Below, one piece after another: positions 27,186-36,437 of a stretch of DNA of 64,000 nucleotides. The translations under genes and the position numbers were made by a program. Origin of the DNA: Sphingobium sp. (lineage in GTDB: Bacteria > Pseudomonadota > Alphaproteobacteria > Sphingomonadales > Sphingomonadaceae). The notes under the pieces were generated by a model, which ran no database searches, was not told the origin of the DNA, and was given only the letters and a program-made list of their open reading frames with translations. The DNA lies in NCBI GenBank assembly GCA_035196065.1, contig CP136575.1, positions 1,900,769 to 1,964,768 on the forward strand, given 5' to 3'. Positions within the stretch are counted from its first letter, which is position 1; each line of letters opens with the position of its first letter.

Positions 27186-30100
27186 CTATTCGGCAGGTTG
27201 CAATCCGCCGGGCAGGGCGGCTGGTCCGGAAGGAGGGTGGGCGGAACCTATCGAATCATTGCGGCGATTGTCTTCGTCGTCATCGCCCGGTTGGAAAGTA
27301 AGAAGGTTGCGGCGCAGCCAGGGGCCAACCCGCTTTTCAACGCCATCGGCAAGGCTGAAGCCAGCGGGAACGATCAAGAGTGTTAGAAGCGTGGACAAGG
27401 TTAGACCGCCGATCACCACGGTGCCCATCGGCGCACGCCATGCGCCATCGCCCGAAAGCGATATTGCAGTCGGAATCATACCGGCAGTCATCGCGACAGT
27501 GGTCATCACGATGGGCTGCGCACGCTTATGCCCCGCCTCCATGATGGCCTGATATTTTGGAATGCCGCGCTCCATTTCCTCAATGGCAAAGTCGATGAGA
27601 AGGATTGAGTTCTTGGCGACGATACCGAACAGCATCAATATCCCGATATAGACGGGCATCGATTGCGACTGTCCTGCAAGAGCCAATGCGATCAGCCCGC
27701 CCAGAGGTGCAAGTGCAAGCGAACTCATGTTCACCAGCGGTGACATGAAGCGCTTGTAAAGTAGTACAAGGACCGAAAACACCAGCAGAATGCCTGAAAC
27801 CAGTGCGATCGAGAAGTTTGCGATCATTTCCTGCTGCCATTCGTCCTCACCAAAAGGATCATTCGACACGCCAGTGGGCAGGTTCTGCATGATCGGCAGC
27901 TTGTTAATCGCTTCCTGCGCGGTGCTTTTGACAACGCCCGGGGGCAAGTCGGCGCCCACGAAAATACGGCGGTTCTGCTTGTAGCGCTGGATCGAGGTAG
28001 GGCCTGCGCCAAAGCTGATGTCGGCAACGCGTTCGAGCGGCACCGAGCCGCCATTGGCGGTCGGAACAGGGAGATTGCGAATGGTCGAGAGGTCACGACG
28101 CGAAGCTTCGGGCAGCATCACCCGAATGGGAACCTGCCGGTCAGTTAGCGAGAATTTTGCACTGTTCTGATCGATATCGCCCTGCGTTGCGATCCGAATT
28201 GTCTGGCTCAAAGAAGCAGTCGTTACACCCAGCGAAGCCGCGAGTTCAGTGCGCGGACGGATGATGATTTCCGGGCGCTTCAAGTCGGCCGCGATGCGCG
28301 GTGCAACCACCACATCGAGTGTTTTCATCTGTTCGACCAGCGTGTTTGCTGTCGCCTCCAGCAGCTCAGAATTTGAACCCGAAAGCATGATGTTGATGGG
28401 TCTGCCGGTTCCGCCTCCGGGGCCGCCACCCATGCTCGCGAAGGATACCCGTGCATCGGCGATTTTTTGGAGGGCAGGCGTTAGTTCACGTTCGAATTCC
28501 ATGCTCGAACGTTCACGATCTTTCTTGAGCGTGATGAAGATACGCGCGTTGCCCTCGTTGATGCGGGCAAGTGCAGTTTCGACTTCTGGTTCGCGGCGAA
28601 TGACATCGGAAACCTCATCTGCCACAGCCTCGGTCTGACGCAATGTCGTTCCGGGCACCATTTCGATGCGGACTTGGCTGAAATCGGAATTTGTGTTCGG
28701 GAAAAATTGCATGGGGATCACTGCGAACATGACGCCGGTGAGGGCGAGCGCAACAACCCCAATGCCAACCATCCACATGCGATGATCAAGAAAGACGCTT
28801 ACAAAGTTACGCCGCATGCTCCGCCGCGTGCCTTGTGCACGATAGGCCTTCGCCTTGCGCTTATCGAGTGTCCAGCCCAGAATCTTCATGTAAATGTCCA
28901 TGAGACGGCCTGCGCCATGCTCTTCCTCGCCATGCGCCTTCAGGAAATAGGCTGCGACCATTGGTGTGATCATGCGCGCGACGGCAAGGCTCATCAGCAC
29001 CGAGACAACAACGGTCAAACCGAAGTTCTTGAAGAACTGGCCGGAAATGCCGGGCATCAGGCCAACAGGCAGGAACACAGCGACAATAGAAAATGTCGTT
29101 GCGACAACTGCGAGCCCGATTTCATCTGCTGCATCAATTGACGCCTGGTAGGCTGACTTGCCCATGCGCATATGCCGCACGATATTCTCAATCTCAACAA
29201 TCGCATCATCGACAAGGACACCTGCGACCAACCCGAGCGCAAGTAGTGAAATGGAGTTGAGGGTAAAGCCTAGCAGATCCATGAACCAGAAGGTCGGGAT
29301 TGCGCTGAGCGGGATAGCGATCGCCGAAATGATCGTTGCGCGCCAGTCTCGCAGGAACAGGAAGACCACAACAATTGCCAGCAGCGCGCCTTCAATCATC
29401 GCAGCCATCGAACTGCGATACTGACCCTTGGTATAATCAACGCTGGTGAATAGGCGGGTGACCTTGATCCCCGGATTTTCCTTTTCAATCTGCTGCAGCC
29501 GTTCCCAAGCGCCATCATAGACCGACACATCGGACTCGCCGCGTGCACGCGTGATCCCGAAAGTAACGACCTGCTTGCCATTAGCCTTGCCTAAAGACCG
29601 TTGCTCACCATAGGAATCGCTGACATCCGCAACATCCGAAAGCTTTACAGATTTGCCGCCACCAAGGGATATCCGGGTTTGCGAAAGATCATAAGCGGTT
29701 GCGGCGTTCCCCAAAATGCGAACAGATTGGCGCGATCCAGCGATTTCAGCGCGTCCACCGGTGGCATTCAGATTGACCTGACGGAGGACGTTGTTGATCT
29801 GCGCCGCGGTGACGCCCATCGACTGCATCTTCGGAAGATTGATCGTTACGCGAATTTCACGGTCAACGCCGCCGGCGCGGGAAACTTCCGCCATGCCTTT
29901 AACGCCAAGCAAGCGCTTTGTGATTGTATCGTCGACAAACCAGCTCAATTGCTCGATCGTCATGTCATCCGCGGCAACCGCAAAATAGGCAATCGGATCA
30001 GACGACGTCTGCGCCTTGAATACCTGCGGTTCGAGAATTCCGTCCGGCAGTTCGCCGCGGACCTGATCGATCGCGTTTTTGACGTCATTGACCGCTTGGT

Positions 30101-30407
30101 TGATATCTTCGCCGATCTTGAACTCGATGACGGTATCGTTGCTGCCTTCACGCGCAGTCGAACTGATTGACTGCACTCCGCTGATCGTTCGGACCGCGGA
30201 TTCTACGCGTTGCGTAATCTGTGTTTCAATTTCGGTCGGTGCAGCCCCAGGTTGCGCGATGTTGACGATAACGATCGGGAATTCGATGTCCGGATCGTTC
30301 TGCACCTTCATTCCGCTGAACGAAACGATGCCGGCAAGGATCAGTCCGACAAACAGGACGATCGGGACGACTGGATTGCGTATCGACCAGGCGGAAATAT
30401 TGCGCAT
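27186..30407 (-). CDS. RND efflux permease (HAE1 type)
   Basis: 1073 residues, normal length. The N-terminus [21 protein letters not shown], about twelve membrane helices in two halves, and two large periplasmic loops show an HAE1-type multidrug permease. Helix 4 reads [22 protein letters not shown], containing the proton-relay Asp pair. It exports drugs, dyes or host compounds from the periplasm using the proton gradient. The adaptor gene is 25 bases upstream in the same operon. No outer-membrane factor follows, so it must borrow one encoded elsewhere. The C-terminal tail is Pro and Gly rich. Confidence 0.93.
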   Translation of the reverse strand: MRNISAWSIRNPVVPIVLFVGLILAGIVSFSGMKVQNDPDIEFPIVIVNIAQPGAAPTEIETQITQRVESAVRTISGVQSISSTAREGSNDTVIEFKIGEDINQAVNDVKNAIDQVRGELPDGILEPQVFKAQTSSDPIAYFAVAADDMTIEQLSWFVDDTITKRLLGVKGMAEVSRAGGVDREIRVTINLPKMQSMGVTAAQINNVLRQVNLNATGGRAEIAGSRQSVRILGNAATAYDLSQTRISLGGGKSVKLSDVADVSDSYGEQRSLGKANGKQVVTFGITRARGESDVSVYDGAWERLQQIEKENPGIKVTRLFTSVDYTKGQYRSSMAAMIEGALLAIVVVFLFLRDWRATIISAIAIPLSAIPTFWFMDLLGFTLNSISLLALGLVAGVLVDDAIVEIENIVRHMRMGKSAYQASIDAADEIGLAVVATTFSIVAVFLPVGLMPGISGQFFKNFGLTVVVSVLMSLAVARMITPMVAAYFLKAHGEEEHGAGRLMDIYMKILGWTLDKRKAKAYRAQGTRRSMRRNFVSVFLDHRMWMVGIGVVALALTGVMFAVIPMQFFPNTNSDFSQVRIEMVPGTTLRQTEAVADEVSDVIRREPEVETALARINEGNARIFITLKKDRERSSMEFERELTPALQKIADARVSFASMGGGPGGGTGRPINIMLSGSNSELLEATANTLVEQMKTLDVVVAPRIAADLKRPEIIIRPRTELAASLGVTTASLSQTIRIATQGDIDQNSAKFSLTDRQVPIRVMLPEASRRDLSTIRNLPVPTANGGSVPLERVADISFGAGPTSIQRYKQNRRIFVGADLPPGVVKSTAQEAINKLPIMQNLPTGVSNDPFGEDEWQQEMIANFSIALVSGILLVFSVLVLLYKRFMSPLVNMSSLALAPLGGLIALALAGQSQSMPVYIGILMLFGIVAKNSILLIDFAIEEMERGIPKYQAIMEAGHKRAQPIVMTTVAMTAGMIPTAISLSGDGAWRAPMGTVVIGGLTLSTLLTLLIVPAGFSLADGVEKRVGPWLRRNLLTFQPGDDDEDNRRNDSIGSAHPPSGPAALPGGLQPAE

Positions 30408-30432
30408 CGCGTTTCCTCTGTCTCAGGCCGGA

Positions 30433-31620
30433 TCAGCGCGCGATCACGCCGGGCTTGACGAGTCGGGGATTGACGGTTTCGTCAGGGTTGAGGAAGCCGC
30501 CAGCATAAGCGACGACGCGCTCATTGCCCGTAAGGCCTTCCTGAACGATCAACCCGTTCGGCGTCACGTCACCGATTTTAACCTCTCGACGGACCACCTT
30601 GTTCTTTGCATCGATCAGATAGACATAGCTTCCCTTCTGATCGTTCTGTACGGCAGATTCCGGAAGCAGCGGCGCGGTGGTAGAGCCGGCCTTGATTTCG
30701 ACATTGGCAAAACCACCCGGCTTCAGCGCACGATCAAAAGGCAGTGAAATGCGGGCGATGCCCTGGCGGGTTTGTTCGTTGATCATCGGCGCAATCTGCC
30801 AGATCGTGCCGTTGAAAACACGCTCTGTACCGACGGGGGAAACGCTGGCGGTAACGCCTGTCGAGAGGTTGGCAAGGTCGGCTTCGCCCAGTTGCGCCTG
30901 AAGTTCGAACTCGCCGCCTTGCGCAAGGCGGAACAGCATGCCGCTGCCTTGGCCAACGGTCTGGCCGGTTTCCACATTGCGTTCCAGAACAAAGCCGCCA
31001 ACCGGCGCGCGAATATCAAGGCGAGCCGTGCGGGCCTGCATTTCGCGCAGTTGGGCATCAGCTACGCCCAGCCGCGCGCGCGCGCTGTCACGGTTGGCAG
31101 TTTTGCGATCGACGTCAGTTTTGGAGACAAAGCCGCGTTCAACCAGTTGCAGTGCACGGTCGAGTTCATTTTGAGCGAGGTTGAGATCAGCCCGAGCAGC
31201 GTTGATTTGAGCCTGCATGCCCGCAATCTGCTGTGTTTGGACCGAACGTTCGATACTGGCGAGAACCTGACCCTGCTGAACCCAATCCCCGGCATCAACA
31301 TAGACGCGCAACACTTGGCCGCCTTCGCCGACGACCCCCACGGGAATTTCTCGGCGTGCGGCAAGAATGCCGGTCGCATTGATCTTACGCTCAACCACGC
31401 CGTTACCCGGTATGAGCACTGAAACCGTTTGAGCCTGCGACTGTTTGCCCTCAGCACCCGAGTCAGCACCGCTGCCGGCAAAAAAGAAATAATAGACGGC
31501 TGCGGCCAGCGCGATGACAACGACCAGCGCTACCGCAATGTTGCGACGCTTTTTGCTGTCGTCCAAGTCGCCGGAGCCGACATATCCATCGGCTGTTGAA
31601 ATGGTAGTTTCAAAGTTCAT
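30433..31620 (-). CDS. RND efflux periplasmic adaptor (membrane fusion protein)
   Basis: 395 residues from ATG 31620. One membrane segment (about residues 27-46) is followed by lipoyl halves (VGEGGQVLRVYVDAGDWVQQ and RAPVGGFVLERNVETGQTV), a helical hairpin (QAQINAARADLNLAQNELD), and beta-barrel and membrane-proximal domains. This is an HlyD/AcrA-family adaptor linking the RND pump to an outer-membrane channel. It precedes the permease by 25 bases. A good promoter (TTGCTA, 17 bp, TAATAC) lies about 60 bases upstream. No dedicated regulator gene is adjacent. Confidence 0.92.
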   Translation of the reverse strand: MNFETTISTADGYVGSGDLDDSKKRRNIAVALVVVIALAAAVYYFFFAGSGADSGAEGKQSQAQTVSVLIPGNGVVERKINATGILAARREIPVGVVGEGGQVLRVYVDAGDWVQQGQVLASIERSVQTQQIAGMQAQINAARADLNLAQNELDRALQLVERGFVSKTDVDRKTANRDSARARLGVADAQLREMQARTARLDIRAPVGGFVLERNVETGQTVGQGSGMLFRLAQGGEFELQAQLGEADLANLSTGVTASVSPVGTERVFNGTIWQIAPMINEQTRQGIARISLPFDRALKPGGFANVEIKAGSTTAPLLPESAVQNDQKGSYVYLIDAKNKVVRREVKIGDVTPNGLIVQEGLTGNERVVAYAGGFLNPDETVNPRLVKPGVIAR

Positions 31621-31677
31621 CGTCCGGTCCAATCGGATCGCCCTTCGGGAGATTCTGGTTTTTGTTTTTGACAGGCT

Positions 31678-31706
31678 GTATTAGGTAAATAAATCACCCA
31701 TAGCAA
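31678..31706 (-). promoter_or_regulatory. Promoter of the RND pump operon
   Basis: On the minus strand TTGCTA (31706-31701), 17 bases and TAATAC (31683-31678) give a good sigma-70-like promoter about 58 bases before the adaptor ATG. The upstream sequence includes GCTAGC-type half palindromes (around 31707-31731) that may bind a regulator. Computed by eye. Confidence 0.55.
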
Positions 31707-31806
31707 GCTAGGTTTACGTCCGTAGCTAGCGAACCTTAGCCGCTACGACGGCGCGAAAACATTAGAAAAAGCCACTGGACCAGAATTTTCGATGAACTGC
31801 ATCAGA

Positions 31807-31861
31807 ATGGCCGGCAATGCTCGACACTACCGGCCATAGATGTTCTACCCTAGAGTAGGGT
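31807..31861. terminator. Two hairpins downstream of the GlsB-like gene
   Basis: ATGGCCGG (31807-31814) pairs with CCGGCCAT (31830-31837), and ACCCTA (31847-31852) pairs with TAGGGT (31856-31861). Both lie just after the stop codon of the minus-strand GlsB-like gene and behind the divergent RND promoter. Neither has a T-run, so the terminator role is tentative. The 31621-31863 stretch holds no gene. Confidence 0.4.
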
Positions 31862-31863
31862 CT

Positions 31864-32151
31864 TCAGGTTGAAGGTGGTGTACCACCCTTGTTATTGCGG
31901 ACAATGCGATATCCGATCAGCAGGATAATTGAACCGATCACTGCGGCGATGAAGTCTGGGCCTTCGCCGGACGAATACCAGCCGGTCAGCCCGCCCAAAA
32001 GGCCCATCAATAGGGCACCGGCTATCCCAAGAATGATGGTGATGATAACACCGCCACCATCATTGCCAGGCATGAGAAATTTGCCAACCATACCGGCAAG
32101 GCCGCCGATGATGATCCAGCCGATCCAGCCATTTTCTGCAAAGAAATCCAT
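31864..32151 (-). CDS. GlsB/YeaQ/YmgE-family stress membrane protein
   Basis: 95 residues from ATG 32151, with AAGGAAGG before it. Three hydrophobic segments are rich in Gly (GWIIIGGLAGMVGKFLMPG, IITIILGIAGALLMGLLGG, AAVIGSIILLIGY), the pattern of the transglycosylase-associated protein family. These small inner-membrane proteins are linked to envelope or acid stress; the biochemical role is unknown. The longer frame to 32238 is rejected because its extra residues do not fit the family. Confidence 0.85.
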   Translation of the reverse strand: MDFFAENGWIGWIIIGGLAGMVGKFLMPGNDGGGVIITIILGIAGALLMGLLGGLTGWYSSGEGPDFIAAVIGSIILLIGYRIVRNNKGGTPPST

Positions 32152-32240
32152 ATGTTTTCCTTCCTTCCCGTTGAAGGAGGCATCGTCCGGTTTTCGGGTA
32201 ACGTAGGCAAGCGCAAAGTAACTGATTTTGGCGTGCAAAT

Positions 32241-32275
32241 GTAAAAAATGCTCCCGGCATTTCTACCGGGAGCAT
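32241..32275 (-). terminator. Rho-independent terminator after sciP
   Basis: ATGCTCCCGG (32248-32257) and CCGGGAGCAT (32266-32275) are perfect 10-bp arms, and on the minus strand the stem is followed by TTTTTTAC. It ends the sciP transcript. A shorter T-run on the plus strand side is not preceded by a plus-strand gene. Confidence 0.8.
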
Positions 32276-32300
32276 GGCTTTTTTGGACTGGAATTGCAGA

Positions 32301-32600
32301 TCAATATTTCTGCTGTCGCTCGTAAAGATCGCGATAATGCTGGATGCGTGTTACGCGCAGGCCCGGCATTCCCGAACGGTCAATTGCGCGCTGCCACGAC
32401 GCAAATTCTTCAAGTGTCAGGCCATAGCGTTCGCATACTTCACTGACCGAAAGCAGTCCGCCGTTAACTGCGGCCACGACTTCAGCCTTGCGACGCACGA
32501 CCCAGCGTGTCGTCGATGGCGGTGGCAGACTGTCGACCGTCAGGGGTTCGCCTAGCGGACCGATAACCTGCGCGGGGCGGATTTTCTGGTTTTCAATCAT
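32301..32600 (-). CDS. sciP: SciP, CtrA-inhibiting helix-turn-helix protein (DUF1153)
   Basis: 99 residues. VIGPLGEPLTVDSLPPP, then TTRWVVRRKAEVVAAVNGGL, then LSVSEVCERYGLTLEEFASW and a closing RVTRIQHYR match the DUF1153 family, of which Caulobacter crescentus SciP is the studied member. There it binds CtrA in G1 phase and blocks CtrA-activated transcription. Presence here implies that the CtrA cell-cycle circuit operates. It is separated from mnmA by one hypothetical gene, whose stop overlaps its ATG by 8 bases, and is followed by a clear terminator. Confidence 0.92.
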   Translation of the reverse strand: MIENQKIRPAQVIGPLGEPLTVDSLPPPSTTRWVVRRKAEVVAAVNGGLLSVSEVCERYGLTLEEFASWQRAIDRSGMPGLRVTRIQHYRDLYERQQKY

Positions 32601-32979
32601 TCTGTCCTCGATGTTCCATGCCCCGCAAAGCGCCCGGATATTCCGGCTGGTCCGAATCTAGGAAACTGTCTTTGCCATTCGCTGAAGCGTTTCGGTTAAC
32701 CGCGTCTTTATTGTTATCCGAAGCAAAGCCTTTGTCCGGAAAACCGGGAAGGAATGCGCCGCTAACAAAGCCGCGATCACGCTGCGAAAGCCCACTGAAA
32801 AACATGATCCGTCCAGCAATGCTGTTGCGATTTACCGAGGCAGGTGCTGGTACACCTGTTCCGGCGAGAGCGGTGGACCCGACCTGCCGATTGGCTGCAT
32901 TCGCAACCAACGCGGCATAACGCCCTCGCGCAGCATCCCTCGCGGATGGAGCATGATTATGTGGAAAATCCAGTTTCAT
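32593..32979 (-). CDS. Hypothetical protein preceding sciP
   Basis: 128 residues, polar and low in hydrophobic content, rich in Asn, Ala, Gly and Ser (VGSTALAGTGVPAPASVNRN, KDAVNRNASANGKDSFLDSD); probably largely disordered. I do not recognise it. Its reading frame runs into sciP with an 8-base overlap, which favours a real coupled gene. The alternative is that this is a leader region of sciP and the frame is accidental. The start codon has no clear ribosome-binding site. No signal peptide. Confidence 0.45.
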   Translation of the reverse strand: MKLDFPHNHAPSARDAARGRYAALVANAANRQVGSTALAGTGVPAPASVNRNSIAGRIMFFSGLSQRDRGFVSGAFLPGFPDKGFASDNNKDAVNRNASANGKDSFLDSDQPEYPGALRGMEHRGQND

Positions 32980-33036
32980 CGTCGACCGGATTACACACAG
33001 AGATATAACGTCTGGTAAAAAGGCGGTTCAAAAAGC

Positions 33037-33052
33037 GTTAGTCGAGGTTAAC
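33037..33052. promoter_or_regulatory. Possible CtrA-like site
   Basis: On the minus strand GTTAACCTCGACTAAC resembles the CtrA consensus TTAA-N7-TTAAC but has one base less spacing and a CTAA second half. It is between the sciP-operon hypothetical gene and mnmA. A weak match, kept because sciP is itself part of the CtrA circuit. Confidence 0.25.
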
Positions 33053-33145
33053 GGAAATTAGCATTTGCCACCTGATTTTCCGCTGTTTTCGGTCGAAATG
33101 CGGTCTGCGGTTCCCAAATCGGCAATTTCCGCCTATCGGGCGCAC

Positions 33146-34270
33146 ATGTCTGTTGATTTTTCTCCCGCCGATTTTCAACTGGGCGCCGACCTTCGGGGCA
33201 AGCGAATCGTTGTCGCCATGTCGGGCGGCGTTGATTCGTCGGTTGTTGCTGCGCTTGCGGCGCGTTCCGGTGCGGAAACGATTGGCGTAACACTGCAGCT
33301 TTATGATCATGGTAGCGCGGTCAAGCGCGCGGGAAGTTGCTGTGCGGGGCAGGACATTCGCGATGCGCGGTCCGTTGCCGACCGGTTAGGCATCAACCAT
33401 TATGTCTTCGACCATGAGAGTCGTTTCCGCGATTCCGTGATCGATCATTTTGCGGACGAATATATGCGTGGTCGCACGCCCATCCCTTGCGTGCGCTGCA
33501 ATATGGGGGTGAAGTTTACCGATCTATTCCGACTGGCAAAAGAACTGGGCGCGGATTGCCTCGCGACCGGCCATTATGTCAGACGGGTAAATGGAACGTC
33601 TGGACCTGAACTGCACCGTGCGCTCGATCCTGCGCGCGACCAGAGTTACTTCCTTTTCGCAACCACGATCGAGCAACTCTCTTATCTGCGCTTTCCACTG
33701 GGTGGAATGCCCAAGCCGCAGGTGCGGGCGATTGCGCAGGAACTAGGGCTCGTTGTTGCGAACAAGCCGGACAGTCAGGATATTTGCTTCGTGCCGGAGG
33801 GCGACTATGCATCGGTCGTTCGCAAGGTTCGGCCCGAAGCGGACAGCGATGGACCGATTGTCGATCTTCAAGGGCGAGAGCTGGGCCGGCACAAGGGCTT
33901 GATCCATTATACCGTCGGGCAAAGACGCGGTCTGGAGATAGGGGGCCTTGCCGAGCCCCTTTATGTTGTCCGGCTTGACCCTGAGAAGCAAGCTGTGGTC
34001 GTCGGACCGAAACGGGCGCTCGCAGTGTCGGCTGCCCGCATAATTGAGCCAAATTGGCTTGGCGCGGTTGAGGGCAGGGCGGTGATGGCTAAGGTACGCT
34101 CACTCGCAAAACCTGTGCCCGCAAGGATTGATGGCGAATGGCTGCGTTTTGATGCGGACGAATATGGTGTCGCGCCGGGGCAGGCGGCTGTGCTTTACGA
34201 TGGCGATCGTGTGTTGGGCGGAGGCTGGATCGAGGAAACTGCCTCCGCGCTGGCGGATATTGCCGCCTGA
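33146..34270 (+). CDS. mnmA: tRNA-specific 2-thiouridylase
   Basis: 374 residues from ATG 33146. The PP-loop SGGVDSS (26-32) binds ATP, and catalytic Cys115 lies in PIPCVRCN. A second conserved Cys is in [12 protein letters not shown], and [15 protein letters not shown] is a family hallmark. The enzyme puts sulfur on U34 of tRNA Lys, Glu and Gln. The longer frame (start TTG 33065) adds 27 residues that are not family-like, so the inner start is chosen. Cytoplasmic. It stands alone, with divergent sciP-group and convergent hypothetical neighbours. Confidence 0.93.
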   Translation: MSVDFSPADFQLGADLRGKRIVVAMSGGVDSSVVAALAARSGAETIGVTLQLYDHGSAVKRAGSCCAGQDIRDARSVADRLGINHYVFDHESRFRDSVIDHFADEYMRGRTPIPCVRCNMGVKFTDLFRLAKELGADCLATGHYVRRVNGTSGPELHRALDPARDQSYFLFATTIEQLSYLRFPLGGMPKPQVRAIAQELGLVVANKPDSQDICFVPEGDYASVVRKVRPEADSDGPIVDLQGRELGRHKGLIHYTVGQRRGLEIGGLAEPLYVVRLDPEKQAVVVGPKRALAVSAARIIEPNWLGAVEGRAVMAKVRSLAKPVPARIDGEWLRFDADEYGVAPGQAAVLYDGDRVLGGGWIEETASALADIAA

Positions 34271-34648
34271 TTAATCGATCGCGTCAATTTCGGCCTGATT
34301 AAGCTGCAAACAACCGAAACTTCCCCGACGCTCGGCATAGGCTTCTGCAAGCAGCGGGATAGAAGCGCGAATACGCTGATTTTCGTCGTCGGCGGATAGA
34401 CGCACCATTTCCATCCCCGGTTCGAAATCGCTTTCGCAGGAGGCAAGCTGTCGGCCTTCGATATAGCGGCAAGAGCAGGCAATATGTGCGCCATAGGAAG
34501 CGCCCAGTTTTGCCTGCGACTTGATGTGCGCAAAATTGAGGGCAAACCAAAGCCCCGCCAGCCCGATTAGCGCGGCGGCGGCATAGCCGATTTTCTTGCG
34601 CAGTGGCATCGGTATGTTCGCGCCGTGGTTTGAACTTGCGGTTGCCAT
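34271..34648 (-). CDS. Hypothetical membrane-anchored protein
   Basis: 125 residues from ATG 34648, chosen over ATG 34672 because AAGGA lies correctly before it. Residues about 20-39 form one membrane segment (IGYAAAALIGLAGLWFALNF); the rest (about 40-125) is periplasmic and contains four cysteines (ACSCRY, ASCES, FGCLQL), which may form disulphides. No family recognised. It is divergent to the serine hydrolase gene with 32 bases between starts, and its stop abuts the mnmA stop. Confidence 0.7.
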   Translation of the reverse strand: MATASSNHGANIPMPLRKKIGYAAAALIGLAGLWFALNFAHIKSQAKLGASYGAHIACSCRYIEGRQLASCESDFEPGMEMVRLSADDENQRIRASIPLLAEAYAERRGSFGCLQLNQAEIDAID

Positions 34649-34680
34649 TACATTCCTTCCTGGTGCATTCACCGTTCACG

Positions 34681-35814
34681 ATGCCTAGATTCAAACTGCT
34701 GTACCATGCAACTGCGATTTCATTCATGCTTTCGGCGTGCGGGGAAAATGCGGATGTCGATCCGCTGCCAGCGGGGCCCGGAATCGAAACAATTGCTGCT
34801 GATGCTGCGCCCGGCCAGGAACGGCTCCGCTCGGCTATCGCACCGTTTTTCGAGGACCCGGCGCTGGCGGAAACCCGTGCGCTTGTTGTGATGCAAGGCG
34901 GGCGGATTGTCGCCGAACGCTATGCATCTGGTTATGGTCCCGAAACCCGGTTGATCAGCTGGTCAATGGCAAAAAGCGTTACCGCAACGCTGGTCGGCCT
35001 CATGGTTGCCGACGGGCTACTCGTTCTGGATGATCCGGCACCCGTTCCCGAATGGTCAAGCCCGGGGGATCCGCGCGCAAAAATAACATTGCGGCAGTTG
35101 CTGCACATGGCGTCAGGCCTTGATCACACCGAAATGGCCGAGGGCGAAAAACAAATCTACGATGCAGATACCACAAGATTACTATTCCTCGATGGGCGCG
35201 AAAATGTCGCCAGTTATGCTGAGAAACGTAATCTTGAGGCCCAGCCGGGTGGCAAATTTGAATATTCGACGGCCACTACGCATATCCTTGTAGACATCAT
35301 GACACGGACATTGACCGACAGCCGGGATCCTGTCGTGCGCAAAAATACGATGCTCGATTATGCCCGTGGCCGTCTGTTTGAACCGCTGGGAATGAATAGC
35401 GCAGTTCCTGAATTTGATCGTAGCGGGACGATGCTGGGTGGAAGCATGATCCATGCAACGGCGCGCGACTGGGCCAAGTTTGGGGAATTTCTGCGTAACA
35501 ACGGCTCGGTCCGTTCGGCGCAGATCATGCCAACCAGTTGGGCCCGCTTCATGAAAGCGTCAAGCGCGACGGACGCAGCTTATGGCGGGCAGCTTTGGCT
35601 GAACAAGCGTCGGCCTGCGGGAAGCGACCAGGTGCTGTTTCCCGGTAAGGCCCCGTCGGATGTGTTTGCTGCGCTAGGCCATCTTGGCCAGTTCGTAATC
35701 GTTTCGCCGCAGCATCGGCTGACCATTGTACGCCTCGGCAAAACGCAGGACGACCAACTCGATCCGATCAATGATCAGTTGGCGAAGTTGATTGCAATTT
35801 TCCCGCGATATTGA
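34681..35814 (+). CDS. Class C beta-lactamase-fold serine hydrolase (lipoprotein)
   Basis: 377 residues from ATG 34681. The N-terminus ends in MLSACGEN, a good lipobox (Cys20). SMAKSVTATLVG holds the SxxK motif (Ser95, Lys98), and EYSTATTHIL supplies the Tyr motif. The third motif appears as a degenerate HLGQF rather than KTG. This is the esterase/beta-lactamase (EstB, penicillin-binding protein-like) group, often annotated as 6-aminohexanoate-dimer hydrolase-like. It probably hydrolyses an ester or amide in the periplasm; a true beta-lactamase role is unlikely given the missing KTG. It is followed by the convergent DUF3297 gene. Confidence 0.85.
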   Translation: MPRFKLLYHATAISFMLSACGENADVDPLPAGPGIETIAADAAPGQERLRSAIAPFFEDPALAETRALVVMQGGRIVAERYASGYGPETRLISWSMAKSVTATLVGLMVADGLLVLDDPAPVPEWSSPGDPRAKITLRQLLHMASGLDHTEMAEGEKQIYDADTTRLLFLDGRENVASYAEKRNLEAQPGGKFEYSTATTHILVDIMTRTLTDSRDPVVRKNTMLDYARGRLFEPLGMNSAVPEFDRSGTMLGGSMIHATARDWAKFGEFLRNNGSVRSAQIMPTSWARFMKASSATDAAYGGQLWLNKRRPAGSDQVLFPGKAPSDVFAALGHLGQFVIVSPQHRLTIVRLGKTQDDQLDPINDQLAKLIAIFPRY

Positions 35815-35820
35815 GGGGTG

Positions 35821-36096
35821 TCAGGCTTTGGCAACCGGTGCGTCGTCGCCTAGGTCTTCAAACCAGGCTTCAACCGGGCCCTTCAACATCAACTGCATGG
35901 GCTTTCCGTGACGATCACGACTTTTGCCGGCGGATACCTTGATCCAGCCTTCGGAAATGCAATATTCCTCGACCGTGGTCCGTTGCTGGCCCTTGAAGCG
36001 GATTCCGATGCCGCGCGAAAGTGCGGTTTCGTCGAAAAATTCGCTAAACGGGTGGATCGAAATCCGGTCGGGCGGCAGGTTGTTGCTGTCTGTCAT
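35821..36096 (-). CDS. DUF3297 family protein
   Basis: 91 residues. PPDRISIHPFSEFFDETALSR, then GIGIRFKGQQRTTVEEYCIS and EGWIKVSAGKSRDRHGKPM, closely match DUF3297, a small soluble conserved family of Proteobacteria with unknown function. No signal peptide. It ends six bases after the convergent serine hydrolase gene. No operon partner. Confidence 0.85.
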   Translation of the reverse strand: MTDSNNLPPDRISIHPFSEFFDETALSRGIGIRFKGQQRTTVEEYCISEGWIKVSAGKSRDRHGKPMQLMLKGPVEAWFEDLGDDAPVAKA

Positions 36097-36191
36097 TCCG
36101 CGCCTTTACCGTCCCGGCGCGGATTTTCAATAGGGGCTCAATCGAATGGCCACTTGGGCTTCACAAATTGCCGACGCGAAACAACCCCGTT

Positions 36192-36344
36192 TCAGTTCGT
36201 CACCGACGGTATGATCCACATTAGCGACATTGCGACAATCGCCAGAAACAGCGAAATGCCAAGAACATAGCGGACGCCATGTTCTTTCACACCGCCGCTG
36301 GCTTCGGTTTCTGTTAGTTCGTCATGATCATCTAAACGCTTCAT
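36192..36344 (-). CDS. 50-residue single-span membrane protein
   Basis: ATG 36344 opens a 50-residue frame: MKRLDDHDELTETEASGG, then VKEHGVRYVLGISLFLAIV and AMSLMWIIPSVTN. The first half is charged and the second is one membrane segment (about residues 26-46). AAGGA lies nine bases upstream. Charge distribution suggests the acidic N-terminus is cytoplasmic. It is in the gap between the DUF3297 gene and a secreted hypothetical protein, and is shorter than usual gene-finder limits. Function unknown; the clean composition and ribosome-binding site make it likely real. Confidence 0.7.
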   Translation of the reverse strand: MKRLDDHDELTETEASGGVKEHGVRYVLGISLFLAIVAMSLMWIIPSVTN

Positions 36345-36437
36345 GGTGCAGGGTCCTTCCCGAAACTGTCATCCAGAAGTATCAGAGCTATGTAGCAGCT
36401 TATTGGATCATTTGCGAATCGCTCGCAATATGCGCGA

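Noticed and set aside
33037-33052. Strong CtrA binding site near sciP
   Set aside because: Spacing is one base short and the second half is imperfect; reported only as a weak candidate.
34681-35814. Beta-lactamase resistance gene
   Set aside because: SxxK and Tyr motifs are present but the KTG motif is missing, and it has a lipoprotein signal; an esterase-like hydrolase fits better.
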